64,000 nt of DNA, from positions 58,568 through 122,567 of the forward strand of contig JACGCK010000135.1 of assembly GCA_014925825.1 (NCBI GenBank), given 5' to 3'. Under the pieces are notes generated by a model. It did not search any database. It had not been told where the DNA came from and saw nothing but the letters and a program-made list of their open reading frames with translations. This stretch comes from Pholiota molesta. Its lineage: Eukaryota > Basidiomycota > Agaricomycetes > Agaricales > Strophariaceae. The translations under genes and the position numbers were made by a program. Of the stretch, positions 52,003 through 63,706 are shown piece by piece (position 1 is the first letter of the stretch; each line of letters starts with the position of its first letter).

Positions 52003-52647
52003 ATGTCTGACGAAGAACAACATCAAGAAGTCCATGAGCCCAAGCAAGAAGACGCAAACGCGACTATCAACATCAAGGTAGGTTACCTACACGACATCCT
52101 GCCTTTAGGCGCTCTTTTTCTAGCTCGCTATCGCGGATGTTCAGATCTGATCCCTTTGACGCTTAGGTCGTGAGTTCGGGTGGAGAAGAGGTTTTCTTCA
52201 AGATCAAGCGAAGCACCAAGCTTAGCAAGCTTCAGGGAGCGTATGCCAGCAAAGTGGGCAAAGATGTTTCGAGCATTCGGTAAGTTCTTGTCCTGCTTGC
52301 CCCGCTCTTTCTTGTCGTCTGCGCTTAGCGCCAAATATGATCAAATTACGGCCATTATCGACGTATCTCAGACAGTGTAAAGATACCATCGTGTGCTCAT
52401 TGTTTTTCTGCATTTCTTATAGATTTTTGTACGATGGTGCCCGGATACAGGACGATGATACACCAGCATCGCTTGACATGGAAGACAACGGTGCGTATAA
52501 CTTGTTCATGTCCATGCATACGCAATGTTCCTGAACTCTTGAACTTCTAGATACGATCGATGTCATGGTTGAGCGTACGTACATTGAGTCATTTTTCACA
52601 CACGCACAGTTTTGCTCAAGTTCTTTGCAGAGGTCGGAGGATGTTAA
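52003..52647 (+). CDS. SMT3: SUMO (small ubiquitin-like modifier)
   Basis: Ubiquitin-like protein conjugated to lysines of nuclear and other proteins. Exons are 52003-52077, 52167-52279, 52423-52490, 52551-52574 and 52631-52647 (98 aa). Exons 4 and 5 are only 24 and 17 nt. The variable acidic N-terminus (MSDEEQHQEVHEPKQED) is followed by the conserved fold (EVFFKIKRSTKLSKLQGAYA, FLYDGARIQ, DMEDNDTIDVMVEQVGG). A single Cys follows the diglycine, so only one residue must be removed by the Ulp protease to mature the protein. Length is normal. Confidence 0.95.
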
Positions 52648-53809
52648 TTGTGCACAGAACGCAAAGTTGTAAACTTATATACAAATTTTCTCTCTTCTTC
52701 GGTCGCAGAGAGCGAATCTACACTCTTACTCCTCTTATTGTACTATCCCATCGGTATCTCAACACCGCTGGTTGCCGCTCTGTTGTCTAATTTCCTCTGA
52801 AATTTGTTGTCCTATACTGAATAATCCCGGGAATGGGGCTGTCACTCGTCGTTCTGTCTTGGTTTCGCTTTTGGTCTTACTTTCACTTTCTCGTCGATGA
52901 TGTTTCTTATCTGATGTCTTTAAAGCTTAACTGACACTGCACGTGAATGGAAAGGTAGGAAGACAGGTACTGTGTCGCATTCTATTCTATCCGAATTTTA
53001 GTACTGATATTTTACTCTGCAAAGCTAGTCTAAAAGCTCTGTCTCAACCTGGCGTAGGAAAGCAGCTGAACTCTTGAACTGTTCTTTCCGATCGGACGAA
53101 CTCTCATTTGGAGTTATCTTTCTCGAAAGCTTCACGGTTGCTGGAGTCCAAGGATCTGGGAGTACACTGCATTCAAGTGTAATATTCAGATTTTCGTCCT
53201 TTGAACCTGCGCTTAATTCTACTCGCCTCCCTAGTGGCTACGAAACAAAACGTGAATAAATTCGAACAATGCGCATCGCAAAATTATCGATCATAAGTGT
53301 ATCTCTCAACTTCCCGCCCAAGACTCATTTGTCGTGTCCAGGATACATACATACTCTTTCATGAAGTAGGAACGACATGTAAACGCGTTCATGGGTCCAT
53401 ATGGCTTCATGCCGCCTAGGTATTATAGTCCTGCTGAAATTTTGATCGCATCCCAAGACATTCGAAGCAAGTATTATTGAATTTCTACGCGTCAATCGTG
53501 ACATGGGAACCTAATGTTCGTTTTCATTCTTTTCTGACGCGTGTATGAGAAGGAACACCCATCAAGTGGCCAGAACATCTTGACGAACCATGTGCTGACG
53601 TCGAATCTTGCATAGCATAGCGTTAGCAGTGCTGCGCATGGTATCTTATCGTTCAGGAGAATACATTTCGAATTCTTTGCATTGTCTCCGAAAAACTCGG
53701 TGCTGATCATATTCAATAACAGTATTGTAAGTAATCCCTTCCGTCCTTGCTTCGTCTGTCAAATCTGATTATTCTTTTCTTTCAATAATTTTCCAATCGA
53801 CACCGATCC
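52648..53809. other. region between SUMO and the M28 peptidase gene
   Basis: About 1.2 kb. It contains the SUMO 3' flank and a decayed copy of the peptidase 3' end (annotated separately). The rest shows no gene. Confidence 0.5.
53055..53200 (-). pseudogene. relic of the M28 peptidase 3' end
   Basis: The plus-strand run from about 53055 aligns over roughly 100 bases with 53817-53910, the end of the peptidase gene at 53810: both share AAAGCAGC, CTCTTGAA and the spacing of GGACGAACT / GCACGAACT and TTTCTCGA / CCTTCGA blocks. Its reading frame is broken by a stop and small indels. It looks like the leftover of a tandem copy. Confidence 0.55.
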
Positions 53810-55320
53810 TCAGCTTGGCATCGGGAAAGCAGCGGGGCTCTTGAAACCATTCTTCCCCACAGCACGAACTGCCATCTGGACGTTGTCCTTCGATAACTCG
53901 ATGGTGACTTTATTCACTAGCCCGACTGGTATCACGCGGTTCCACTGCGAAAGATCAGCCTCTCTCCAGACGACCTCGTACCCTGCGATCTCATCTTGGT
54001 GTGGATCCACAGCCCATGTCAGCGTTGAGTTGTTGGTCAACACGCTCGTGTCCATGACGACGTTCTTGGGTGTGCTGGGTGCTTGCGCCAACGACCAGAT
54101 AGCGGCGCCGTTGACTTTTCCGACACGCGCGTTGAACTCGAAATCGCAGAATTCTGCAAGGTCACCAAATTGCACGCCGTCGACGACGCGGACGTCCTGG
54201 TGCTGGTGCGCAAAGTTCTCATGCGGTTCGGTGAACCGGATTGCTGGGAATCCTTGGTCGAGGAATGGTTCGTGGTCGCCTCCGCGCAAAAAACGATCTG
54301 GTCGGAAAATGGAGCGCACTGCGGTGCGAGTTGATCAGCTGTAGCTCGTATTGAATGCAATAAATGCCATTACCATTCATTTGGGTGACGCCGTTCTGCG
54401 AGACTTCAGCGATGAACCGCCCGAGTTGATGGGCTGGTGAGTCGTTCTCTCCTCCTATAGACGCCAGAGCGTTGTTCTGACTTGCTGTGTTGGAAGGTGG
54501 AAGACCAGATACAAACATCCGAATGCTGAATGGGTCGTTTGTGCCGTCGTCTGCTTTCGATGCCCCCACAATGTCGTTATCGAGCATACCTTGGACATCA
54601 ACCCCTTGTTGTTTGAGAGTAGTCGCCATGAAGTTTGACCCAAACAGCCCCTGCTCTTCGCCTGCGACCACCGCAAACATGATCGTGGCAGCGGGCTGGT
54701 GCGTCGCCATTATCCTAGCCAGTTCCATTGATATCGCAACGCCTGAGCCATCGTCGTCCGCGCCTGGGGCATCGTCGATATTATTCAATATACTCGTCAC
54801 ACGCGAGTCGTAGTGGCCCGAAACGACGTAGACACGGTTCGGCTCCTTGGATCCCGTCAGCGTCGCCACGATGTTGCTGACAAGTGCCGCGTTGGGGAAG
54901 TCGCTCGTGGGCTGCTGCATGAAACCCGGGACGGTGACGGTCATGCGCCCGTTTGACGGCTCGGCGAAGGTGCGCATCTGCGCGGCTATCCAGTCTCTTG
55001 CTGCTCCGATTCCGCGGACAGGGTCCGTTTGATTCGACCCGGTATGTCGCGTTCCGAATGATACGAGCTTCTCGATGATAGCTTGAATGCGCTTGGGATC
55101 GATTTGGTTCAATATCGATGTAAGTTCATGGTCGGGCTGCTGTGCGACAAGGACATTTCCGGGGCCTGGTGGCCAAATACTGAGAGGCTCCATGAGCGAC
55201 TGGGCATATGCTGAATGACGGCAAGTCTTCGTCAACACTACAGCTTGAAAGGCGACTTCGACCTTACTCACCTCCAGTCGCTAAAAAGCAAGACGCAAAC
55301 AATCCTTGCGCAACACGCAT
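53810..55320 (-). CDS. secreted M28-family aminopeptidase with C-terminal fibronectin-like domain
   Basis: Zinc exopeptidase that removes N-terminal residues from peptides outside the cell. Exons are 55320-55272, 55210-54374 and 54318-53810 (464 aa). The N-terminus (MRVAQGLFASCFLATG...) is a signal peptide. Metal ligands of the M28 fold are visible: His and Asp in VSGHYDSR, Asp in GADDDGSGVA, Glu in VVAGEEQGLFGS, with the later RPDRFLRGGDHEPF and HENFAHQHQDVR motifs. The last 100 residues (NSTLTWAVDPHQDEIAGYEV, VQMAVRAVGKNGFKSPAAF) resemble a fibronectin type III module, as in some secreted M28 enzymes. The second intron (54319-54373) has a GTAATG donor. Confidence 0.9.
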
Positions 55321-56758
55321 CGTGAAATCGGAGACAACCAAGTGAGTGGTCTGTCGGTATTCGTACCAATTCGACCTCATTTATACTTGAAGCTGGGTGA
55401 TAAAAATACGCCTCGGAAGGTAGATAATAAATAGCTTCGGTGTGCTCGTTTTACGCTGGCTAAAGGCGGAATATGCATGCGCCCACATGGTGCATTACGA
55501 AGGCTTGGACATCTGATCGCCATAGAAGGCGAGTAAATATGTTACTTGTGAACATAGCACGCAGAGATACGAGGTACAAGATGGAACCTGAGAAAAGTTT
55601 GTATTTTTGTACTCGATCCCAAATCGCCTTCTTATAAAAGGAAGGCCAGTGGAGTAGAGATAATTACATAGATTATTTAAATTATCTCCTAGACCACGGT
55701 CTCGAAATGATTTGGGTGAACGCCGTTGACGATTTCTCAATCCACTAACGAAATCGATGTTTTAAATTCAGAAATTTCGGAGAGAGGCAATTCCGTACTC
55801 CTCGAAGAACAGCACAAGGCACTACACACGCGAGTGTGTGTATTATGAAATGGTGGCAGACGTGGGTTGTGCGGCTCTACATAGGCTGCAGATAAGTGAT
55901 GACCGTTGGGCTTGCGCTCCCGCTACCTCTACTAAATGTATCCTCGCAACTTTGAAGAAGTATGGTAGTATAATCACATTGATTGGATGAGATTAGCAAG
56001 TAACCGTGTCTTCGAAAAAATACCGTGGAGCGATTATTACTCCTTTTGCAGAAGATTTTATCGAACTCATGGTAGGTTGCACACGTTGATAAGCCGCAGC
56101 AGGCGTTTAAAATCTGGAAAATACAAAGAATAAAATGAGGTAACTCTGAGATTTTATTACACATGGCCGCGATTGACCTCGAATGTTGAACATGGAACAT
56201 TGTCATAAAGCTTCATAATTTCAATTTTAAATAAAATCCGGTCCAATATTTATTGAGTTAGAATTCTGAGCGTCTACTAAGAGCAGCCATTTTAAAGAAT
56301 TATTTTTTCTGCAAGAAAATTCATAATGAGTGCTTTTAATTCAACAGCCCAAGTAGTGGCCCAGTGCCACAGGGGCTCAAGCGCTCATATCGGCCCCGGC
56401 CCGACCATACGGGGAGTTCCGAACGCATACATGCACGTCGCTGGAAAGTTGCTCCCCTGTTGCTCCCTTAACTTCAATTGCCACACCCTGTATTCAAGCG
56501 CTCATATACTCACAGATCTCGCACCGTCGCAACAACACCGCTGAGCGCTGAGCGCTGAATATTCAATCATATAAGTATTGTGTGAATTGAACCGCGAACA
56601 TTTTCTCAAGTGAGTCGGTGTCAAATTCTGCCCATACTACTTATGCTCGAATTTGCGTTCAAGAATTCGAAGCGGCCCCTACTGGCAGCGCTCTTCAAAT
56701 ATTTGTCTAACGCTTCAGTAAAATTGTAACTTCAAAGGAACACAAAATTCGAGTGCCA
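55321..56758. other. intergenic region
   Basis: About 1.4 kb, AT-rich, with the peptidase promoter at its left end. I see no gene. A tandem GCTGAGC-type repeat of about 19 bases lies at 56540-56558. Confidence 0.5.
56540..56558. repeat. short GCTGAGC tandem repeat
   Basis: Nearly three overlapping copies of a seven-base unit in intergenic DNA. Its function is unknown. Confidence 0.6.
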
Positions 56759-57322
56759 ATGGCTCCCTGGACATCTGAGATAATGGACTCTTTTCAATCC
56801 GTCAAACCTGACCTAGAGTCAGATTTTACGCCAGCAGCATACAATAAGCTCCTGAACACACTTTTCCCAGTCAACACTCCATATGCTGTCTTCCCTCAGG
56901 TCCATCGCCACGATGGCACCCATATGCAGTCGTCTCGTACAACCTTTACTGTCTATTACAAGCACACCCCCGTCTTCTTGCTTGACCTCTTTCCATATCC
57001 TAATCTTGCTCGGGTCTCTGCGAGGGAAATGGCAGATGATCACCTTCGGATGCATATTCGTGATCTCCTTCCTTGCTGCCATCTATCGACGTTGTATGCC
57101 CTGAGCGCCTTCGGGACACGGCTGGCGTTTTACTCCGCATCTCCTGGATCAGCGATTGTCCCTCCGCGGACTTCCTCTACAGAAGAGGCGATGATATTCG
57201 ACGCGCCTCCGGCGGATTGGTGGGACTGTGATGTCTTGGAAGACGACGGTGCGATTCGGTTGAAAGAGGTGGTGAACAAGATAAGGAATCAATGCGAAAA
57301 TCACGACAGATGGTATGTGTGA
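56759..57322 (+). CDS. small conserved Agaricomycete protein of unknown function
   Basis: Single exon, 187 aa. The pattern TVYYKHTPVFLLDLFPYPNL, then AREMADDHLRMHIRDLL, LYALSAFGTRLAFY, APPADWWDCDVLEDDG and a final helix EVVNKIRNQC matches a widespread family of short hypothetical proteins I recall from mushroom genomes. In many members the first motif reads like PVFFLEIK, reminiscent of the PD-(D/E)xK nuclease core; here the acidic residue is Asp and the Lys is replaced (LDLF), so if that relation is real this copy would be inactive. I start at ATG 56759. No signal peptide or membrane segment. Confidence 0.6.
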   Translation: MAPWTSEIMDSFQSVKPDLESDFTPAAYNKLLNTLFPVNTPYAVFPQVHRHDGTHMQSSRTTFTVYYKHTPVFLLDLFPYPNLARVSAREMADDHLRMHIRDLLPCCHLSTLYALSAFGTRLAFYSASPGSAIVPPRTSSTEEAMIFDAPPADWWDCDVLEDDGAIRLKEVVNKIRNQCENHDRWYV

Positions 57323-57832
57323 TTCATATTTACCATCAAAAAATCCGCACTCATCGTCGAATTTCTTGATTCACCTCCAAGATTCTATCAAAGTTGAAAT
57401 TGAAATTTGAAGCGACTGTACTGTGCGAACTTAAGTAGAACCATCGTTCTTATAAATTCTGATACTCGCTGTCTGGTGGGTTTATTGCGCATCCACAGGC
57501 AGGAGTGAAACATTTTTCCCATTGGATTTTTTGAATAAACTGACACTCATTGGAGACCATGATCTTGCTCTCGATAGCCTACAGTCCATTTATAATTGTA
57601 TTACACGTGGTCGGACAGTCAGTTCGTTAATATGTTATATTCCAACACAAACTGATCCTTGATTCCTATATGCAGCTGCACGTAATTGAACTCCTGATAA
57701 TCGGTTAGTTGAAATTTTACGTCTATTAACGTTCAAAATGTCGGCACATCAGCGTATTGGTGCTGAGTTTCAGTTATAAAAGGAGACTTCTTGTCGACCT
57801 GCGTTCAACATCTGACTCCCATCACGTCTAGA
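57323..57832. other. intergenic region
   Basis: About 510 bases without a supported gene; promoter of the acetyltransferase-like gene. Confidence 0.5.
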
Positions 57833-58808
57833 ATGCTTTCTGCTCCTAACCCAGTTACGCCTCAACTCCAGGGCATTCTTCCAGTCTCTTCATCGGCGTC
57901 TTCGTTTCATTATTTCGCCATAGCTGGCGAAGATGTTACCGATGATCTCCTTCAGAAGTGTGCAGAGCTTTTCAGCGCCCATTATGGCGTCTACGGCGAC
58001 AAGGCAGCAACTGCCTCGCCGCCTCGCCTTCCTGGTATATCACGTACCTTATCGATATGAAGAGTTTTGCACCTATATTACTCCTAGGGAAACGCGTCAA
58101 GATGTCTGCCTCGTGGCTTCGAAAGGAATGTCTTTCAGCTCCTGAGAGTACTGTTCTGGTAACCTGTTTCAAGCGCGACGTCCTCGTCGGACACGCTTTT
58201 GCCACTGTCTGGAATTTTGATGGAGGTGTGTTCCTTCATTGATGGAGTAGTGACCTTCGCGGTGCTAATTCCTACATAGGCGTTGCTGGGTGGATAACTC
58301 AGCTGGTGGTTGATGGTGCTTTTAGAAGGCGCTATATTGCTACTCACCTTCTACAAACTCTCAAATCTCATCCGGTGTTTCGCAATATAAACGCGATAGG
58401 TTTAGCGTCGTCCCATCCTGCCTCGGTCAATGCGCTCGCCAAGTTCAGCAGTAAGCCTATCCTTTATGTCCCAGGGAGGTGGTAGCTAATGGAAATTGAA
58501 CGCAAGATGTAAGAATGGACAGGGTCGACACTGGCTTCATCTCAAAGAATGCCAAAAACATCTTGGCCACGACCCCAGTCAATTACCTCAAGGCTGAACT
58601 TCACGGTTCCCTTTTTGAGGAGAATTGCAGTACCGGAGCAGTTTCCTGTGTGGACACAAGGTTTTATGTCGATCATCGCGTGCCCTTGGAAGTGCTGGAT
58701 AGATATAAAAAGGATGGACGCTGGCCTCTGGGGGAGTTGCTTGAAGGGCACGAATTTTTGATTATTGTACCAGTAGAGAAAAGTTTGATGTGTAGGCTCG
58801 CTGCGTAG
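57833..58808 (+). CDS. GNAT-type N-acetyltransferase-like protein
   Basis: Exons are 57833-58034, 58088-58225, 58280-58450 and 58507-58808 (270 aa). The centre matches the acetyl-CoA binding core of GNAT enzymes: VTCFKRDVLVGHAFATVWNF (strands beta2 to beta3), GWITQLVVDGAFRRRYIATH (beta4 and the loop contacting CoA), then LLQTLKSHP. The pyrophosphate-loop consensus Q/RxxGxG/A reads RRRYIA, a degenerate form. The C-terminal part (CVDTRFYVDHRVPLEVLDRY, WPLGELLEGHEFL) is typical of a Basidiomycete-specific branch of unknown substrate. The exon 4 acceptor (AACGCAAG) was chosen because it is the one that keeps frame. Confidence 0.7.
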
Positions 58809-58999
58809 ATATCAGCTCCTCGTATGATGACTAATAACAAGACTTCTGAGTTGGCTTGAAAAAGAATATTGAGGAGAGCAAGAGGATGAGTCCAAACGAT
58901 GCGTGAGCGTCCGAGTCGCTCCCAATGCCTGCACTGTCGGAGTTTGAAGTTTGAAGAATCAAGAATCTTCATCGTCGCTTTCAACTTGCACGTCGCCCA

Positions 59000-61845
59000 A
59001 TGGGCTCTTCACGTCTGAGTCTTCTTGTCTGGGTCTTTCTTGTCCACTTGGTGGGAATTTATCTCTTCACGAGAGGATTCTTGTTAACGCGACTATCTCT
59101 ACCTAATTCAACCACCTGCTCGGATTCAGGCTGTGGCGTACCCGCAACTCACAAACGCGCCATTCTTCTCATAATCGATGCTTTGCGGTTTGACTTCATC
59201 ACCCCTAATCCTCCGATACCTCCTTCACCCATTTATCATGGGGTAATGACTCTTCCCCGGGAGCTAACGCAGCAAAATCCCAGAAATTCGTTTATCTTCA
59301 ATGCCTACTCGGATCCGCCAACCACCACCCTGCAACGTATAAAAGGAATCACTACTGGCTCTCTGCCAACCTTTATTGATATTGGCAATAATTTTGGAGG
59401 CTCGTCTATCGCCGAGGATTCCCTGTTGAAGCAGCTGAAGATGGCAGGAAAGAAGGTAAGCTCTTTTCTATCCTATCCTTCTAGTACTTATGACGAATTT
59501 GAAGCAAGTTAGCATTCATGGGCGATGATACATGGATGTCCGTCTTCCCTGATACGTTTGAACGCAACATGACCCATCCATACGATTCATTTAACGTTGA
59601 AGACCTTCACACCGTCGACGAAGGCGTCATCACGCATCTTTTCCCTCTTCTGGAGGATGCTTCCAAGCCATTCGACTTCCTCATCGGCCACTTTTTAGGC
59701 GTCGACCATGTCGGTCATCGACTTGGACCAGACCATCCTAGCATGAAGGCAAAATTGCAGCAGATGGACGATGTACTTCGTCGAGTTGTTGACAAGATGG
59801 ACAAGGATACGCTTCTCGTTGTTTTAGGGGACCACGGAATGGACCGTTCGGGTGACCACGGAGGAGATGGCGTACTAGAAACGTCTTCGGCCATGTGGAT
59901 CTATAGCAAAGGTCCGGCGTTGACAGAAATGAAGCCTTCAGTTCCCGACGGTATCCTTCAATACAAAACTTTTCCTGGCGCCGAAATTCGTCATCGAGCC
60001 ATCCAACAAATCGATATCCTCCCTACCGTTTCCCTACTTCTTGGACTACCGATCCCGTTCAACAATCTTGGAACCGTCATTCCGGAGCTATTTTGGCGAG
60101 ACTCAACAGGAAGAATGCTCGAAAAAGGGCTCGAAATCAATGCTGCGCAGATTATGGCGTATTTGGATACGTATCGTGCCAGTCCATCTGGGGGCGAGTT
60201 GGACGAAGCTTGGAAAGGCGTGCGGGCGGCATGGGCTGCCACCTTGGCGTCTGGGTTGACGGGAGATGCAAAATTGGTCACCCTCACAAACTTCAATCGC
60301 GTCGCTCTTGCGGCGTGCCGCGCTATGTGGGCCCAGTTCAATCCTCTGCTCATGGGCCTCGGACTTTCGCTCTTGAGTATGAGTCTCTGCGCCGCGTGGT
60401 CCGTGTATTCGGGCCTCTCTGGGATCGAAGGCGACTGGAATAGCTGGCTTATTCGCCGTCTATCGACAGCTACCAAGTCTGCTGCGGGTGGATCATTGGC
60501 GGGTGTATTGGCATATTTTGTCATCGCGAGCTACATTGCAGGCGTCAATGCTATTGATTGCGCCCTATTTGGAGGTTTTTTGGCTGGATCCATGGCACTT
60601 ATTATTTCCACTCCTCCGAACATCACAAAGGAATCGCTCAAATCGACCCCAGTCATCTTGATACTTCATTCAATCGCCTTCTTATCAAACTCCTTCACAT
60701 TTTGGGAAGACAGAATCGTTCCTTTCCTTCTCATCTCTTCCATCATCCCCTACGTTCTTGTCGGATTCACGGCCCCAAACAGACGCCTTCGATATCGGAT
60801 ATTAGGATTTTCCCTGCTTTTCGCCGTCTGTGTTCGCCTCATATCCATTAGCACGGTCTGTAGGGAAGAACAGCAACCGTATTGTCACGTCACTTTCTTC
60901 GCATCGTCGTCGTTGCCGTCGCCGCCTCAAGTTGCTTTGTATTTCGCACTTCCGGTCGCGGCAGGACTTCCCTATGTCATCAAACGCTATCTGAAAATCA
61001 CCCGATCAGACAATGGCATTGCGATATATTTTCTGCCGCTCATTCTTGCGCCATCTCTTGCGCTGGATCGCTATATTGGATCATGGAGTGGGCGGATTCC
61101 GCTTCTGTTTTCGGCGCTGAATGGGCAGGTGCTTTACGATTGGGAAGAACGCTGTTGGCCCGAATCTCGTTTGGATTAATTATCCTAGGAGGCGGGACAT
61201 TGTGGTGGTCGGTCCCTGTATGCCTCAATATCGAAGTCACTCAGCAGGGCGAAAAGCGTCAAGTTCAAGTTCTAGGATTTGCCAACGCATTTGGCGCGCC
61301 GTATTTCATTTTCTGGACTATATCCCTCTGTCTCGTCTACATTCCTCCCAAATCACCGGACAGCTGGTGCTGGCCCTCGCCGTGATGCGCTGCTCTCCTT
61401 CTTGGAGGTATTGGACAGCGTTCGCGATGTCAAAGGTATTGAGGCGGCCTTTGCGACTGCAGCACCTTCCGCTGTCCTCGATCCAGCGGCGGCGTCCGAC
61501 TTATCGCCGCCCATTCGGTTTGTCGATATCATCCCCATCGCCCTCCTTGGCCTCCATGTCTTCTACGGCACGGGCCACCAGTCGACGATATCCTCCATAC
61601 AATGGAAATCCGCGTTCATGCTAACGCCCGCCGTCTCATACCCCTTCTCGGTGGTCACTGTCTTCCTCAACTCCATAGGTCCCATATTCTTGTTAGCGCT
61701 GGCCGCACCACTGGTCGCGCTCTGGAATCGCGCGCCGCAGCCTGCCAATAAGGCGGGCGCGGACGAGCAGGTCAAGCGGGAGAGCACGCTGGCGGGTCTC
61801 GGGGTGATGATTTATTACTCGGCGCTGCTGCTGGGACGGCGGTGA
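59000..61845 (+). CDS. GPI13: GPI ethanolamine phosphate transferase 3 (GPI13/PIG-O), with three frame breaks
   Basis: Adds ethanolamine phosphate to the third mannose of GPI anchors in the ER membrane. Exon 1 is 59000-59455; exon 2 starts at 59509 after a 53-nt intron. An N-terminal membrane anchor is followed by the lumenal alkaline-phosphatase-type catalytic domain: LLIIDALRFDF, TLQRIKGITTGSLP with the likely catalytic Thr, IGHFLGVDHVGHRLGPDH and VLGDHGMDRSGDHGG. Many membrane helices follow. In the last third the frame changes three times by minus one, near 61141-61146, 61344-61346 and 61387-61389; reading across them restores a continuous membrane protein of about 930 aa, the expected length. 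Without correction the protein ends at 61179. Either consensus errors or a C-terminally damaged gene. Confidence 0.88.
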
Positions 61846-62573
61846 GCGCTGCTATTCTGAGGCGGCATTTGATGGTGTGGAAGGTGTTTGCGCCGCGGTT
61901 TATGGCTGCTGTGCTCGAGCTTTTGGCTGTGGACGTGGCTGTTTTGGTCGGAGTGGGTGTCGGTGTGGAGAGGGTGACCAGCGGGTGGCGAAGATGTTTA
62001 AAAGTGCGTTTTTCTCGTGTTTGTTATGCCTGAAGTTATTGAGACTGATGAATATACATGATAGATGCATAGATATCACATTTATATTTATCAATATATA
62101 TTCATCACCAAAGTAATGTGTTTAATTCGTGTTTAAACAAGAATTCCTTTAAGTTTCTGCCTTGAGGCTGAATCCGCCTTCAGATCATGTGACGTTCATC
62201 TTTTTTCTGTTCGAAATTGAAATGCATTTCAGTGCGCGCATTCATTTCTTTTTGATGAATTTCTCAAGCTATATACCAAGGTGCGTCCGACAAGTCTGAT
62301 TCCATTATATAAGCGCTCTCATTTTTCTTTTCTTTGGCCAGTTCAAAGATGTCCTAGCCCAGGTGAGGCTGAAAGTCCAGGAGCTTTCTCGTCGAACACT
62401 GTCATCCAATATTCAGATTTCCTCCCTGGAAGTCAGCCTCCTTTGTAGATGCATATAAAACTTTTGGTCAAAGATCGCCGACTGGGGATCCTAGTCATCC
62501 TCGTCCTTCGGATTCACTAGGTCTACTATATCGTCGGCTCACACTATCCTCAGTTGACTTTTCTACTTCTGAG
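61846..62573. other. intergenic region
   Basis: About 730 bases, AT-rich, with the GPI13 3' flank and the upstream part of the last gene. No coding signal is supported. Confidence 0.5.
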
Positions 62574-63706
62574 ATGGTCGGTCTTCTTGCATTGGTGGTA
62601 TCTGTTCTCGCTTTCTTCCGTCGTTTGTGGACGACTGTTGTCGCACTCGTCATTTCCAAAGACAAGCCAATAGTTCCAGCTCAAGACATCGAATCTGGAC
62701 TCCCCACATCCACTGTTCCCTTTGCAGAAGATAAAGGTGCGTAGTTATTCATTTTGTAAAGGCTCATCTTTTTAAAAGATATCAGTTATAGATATCACGA
62801 GGGCAGTTTTCCCTGATGCACTCTACTTGGATCCATGTTCCGCTGGGTTTGTAGAGGTTGATTTGAAATGCACTGAGACCTTCAAGTGTGACCATCCCAA
62901 CCGGCGCCCAAGTCGCCGTGCCTCTGCAGTCGATCCTTATAAGTCTCGTATTGTGGACGCGACGTTAAGCAAGTCCAAGATAAGACAATCAGTGAGTCTT
63001 CTATGCGATATCCTACGGATGCTGACTTTTAGCGTCTTAGATTTTATCAAGACTGTTACTTTAACACGGAGCACTGTTGTCGCACATTCATGCGCTGCTA
63101 TAATCGAATATTGCGAGCCACATAACAGCGACAATAAAATCGATGTGGAATAGACGTAAGGAAATCCAAAGGAAAACCGCGAGCTGTTCAGTTTGGTGCG
63201 TATTACATTTTCTCATTTCTTTTCCAATCCCATTAACTCTTAAGTAGTTCTTCCGCCAATAATCGTCGAAGGGCCTCCACTTCCTCCATTTCCACTGTCT
63301 CCGAAGATGACCAAGACCATAAACCATCGAGGAGACATACAGAATCGTCATTGCAGACCTCTTTGACCAATTCCCTCTTCCTCCTTTATGTGTTCCTCCC
63401 ACTCCTCCTGCCGCTGCAGCGATTCGGCAGCTTACCAAGAACTCACGAAGCTTCTCTGCTATTCGTATCTATCCCTCTCCGATTGTCGAGGAATCCATTG
63501 ACAGTTCAGAAACAGAAAGCATCGTGTCTATGTACTCCTCAAGATCTGATTCTGATGCCACAGCGGACACTTCTGCTCCTGGATCACCTGTTTCCCATAA
63601 TGATACTATCTTTCTTCCAATCACTCTCCTGCCCAAGTTATCTCTGACGACAAAGTTGCTCCTTCCTCTTCCATTTGCATTTCCTATCGTCCTTCGCAAC
63701 TCCTGA
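62574..63706 (+). CDS. hypothetical protein, 5' exons supported, rest uncertain
   Basis: Not recognised. Exon 1 (62574-62736) and exon 2 (62792-62991) join in frame: a hydrophobic N-terminus (MVGLLALVVSVLAFFRRLW), which may be a membrane anchor or signal, then a Cys/Pro/Arg-containing segment (KCDHPNRRPSRRASAVDPYK). An exon beginning near 63033 (RLRFYQDCYFNTEHCCRTF) is possible. Further on, an open frame ending at 63706 is Ser/Asp/Pro-rich (EESIDSSETESIVSMYSSRS) and may belong to the same gene, but I cannot place the connecting introns, and the gene may continue past the window. Confidence 0.35.

Noticed and set aside
59509..59520. Alternative acceptor TTAG for GPI13 exon 2
   Set aside because: It would shift the frame away from AFMGDDTW; the AAG acceptor at 59506-59508 keeps it.
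61128..61187. Possible 60-nt intron in GPI13 (donor GTGCTT, acceptor CCTAG)
   Set aside because: Splicing it would join the exons in the wrong frame and delete part of a membrane helix, so it does not explain the frame break.
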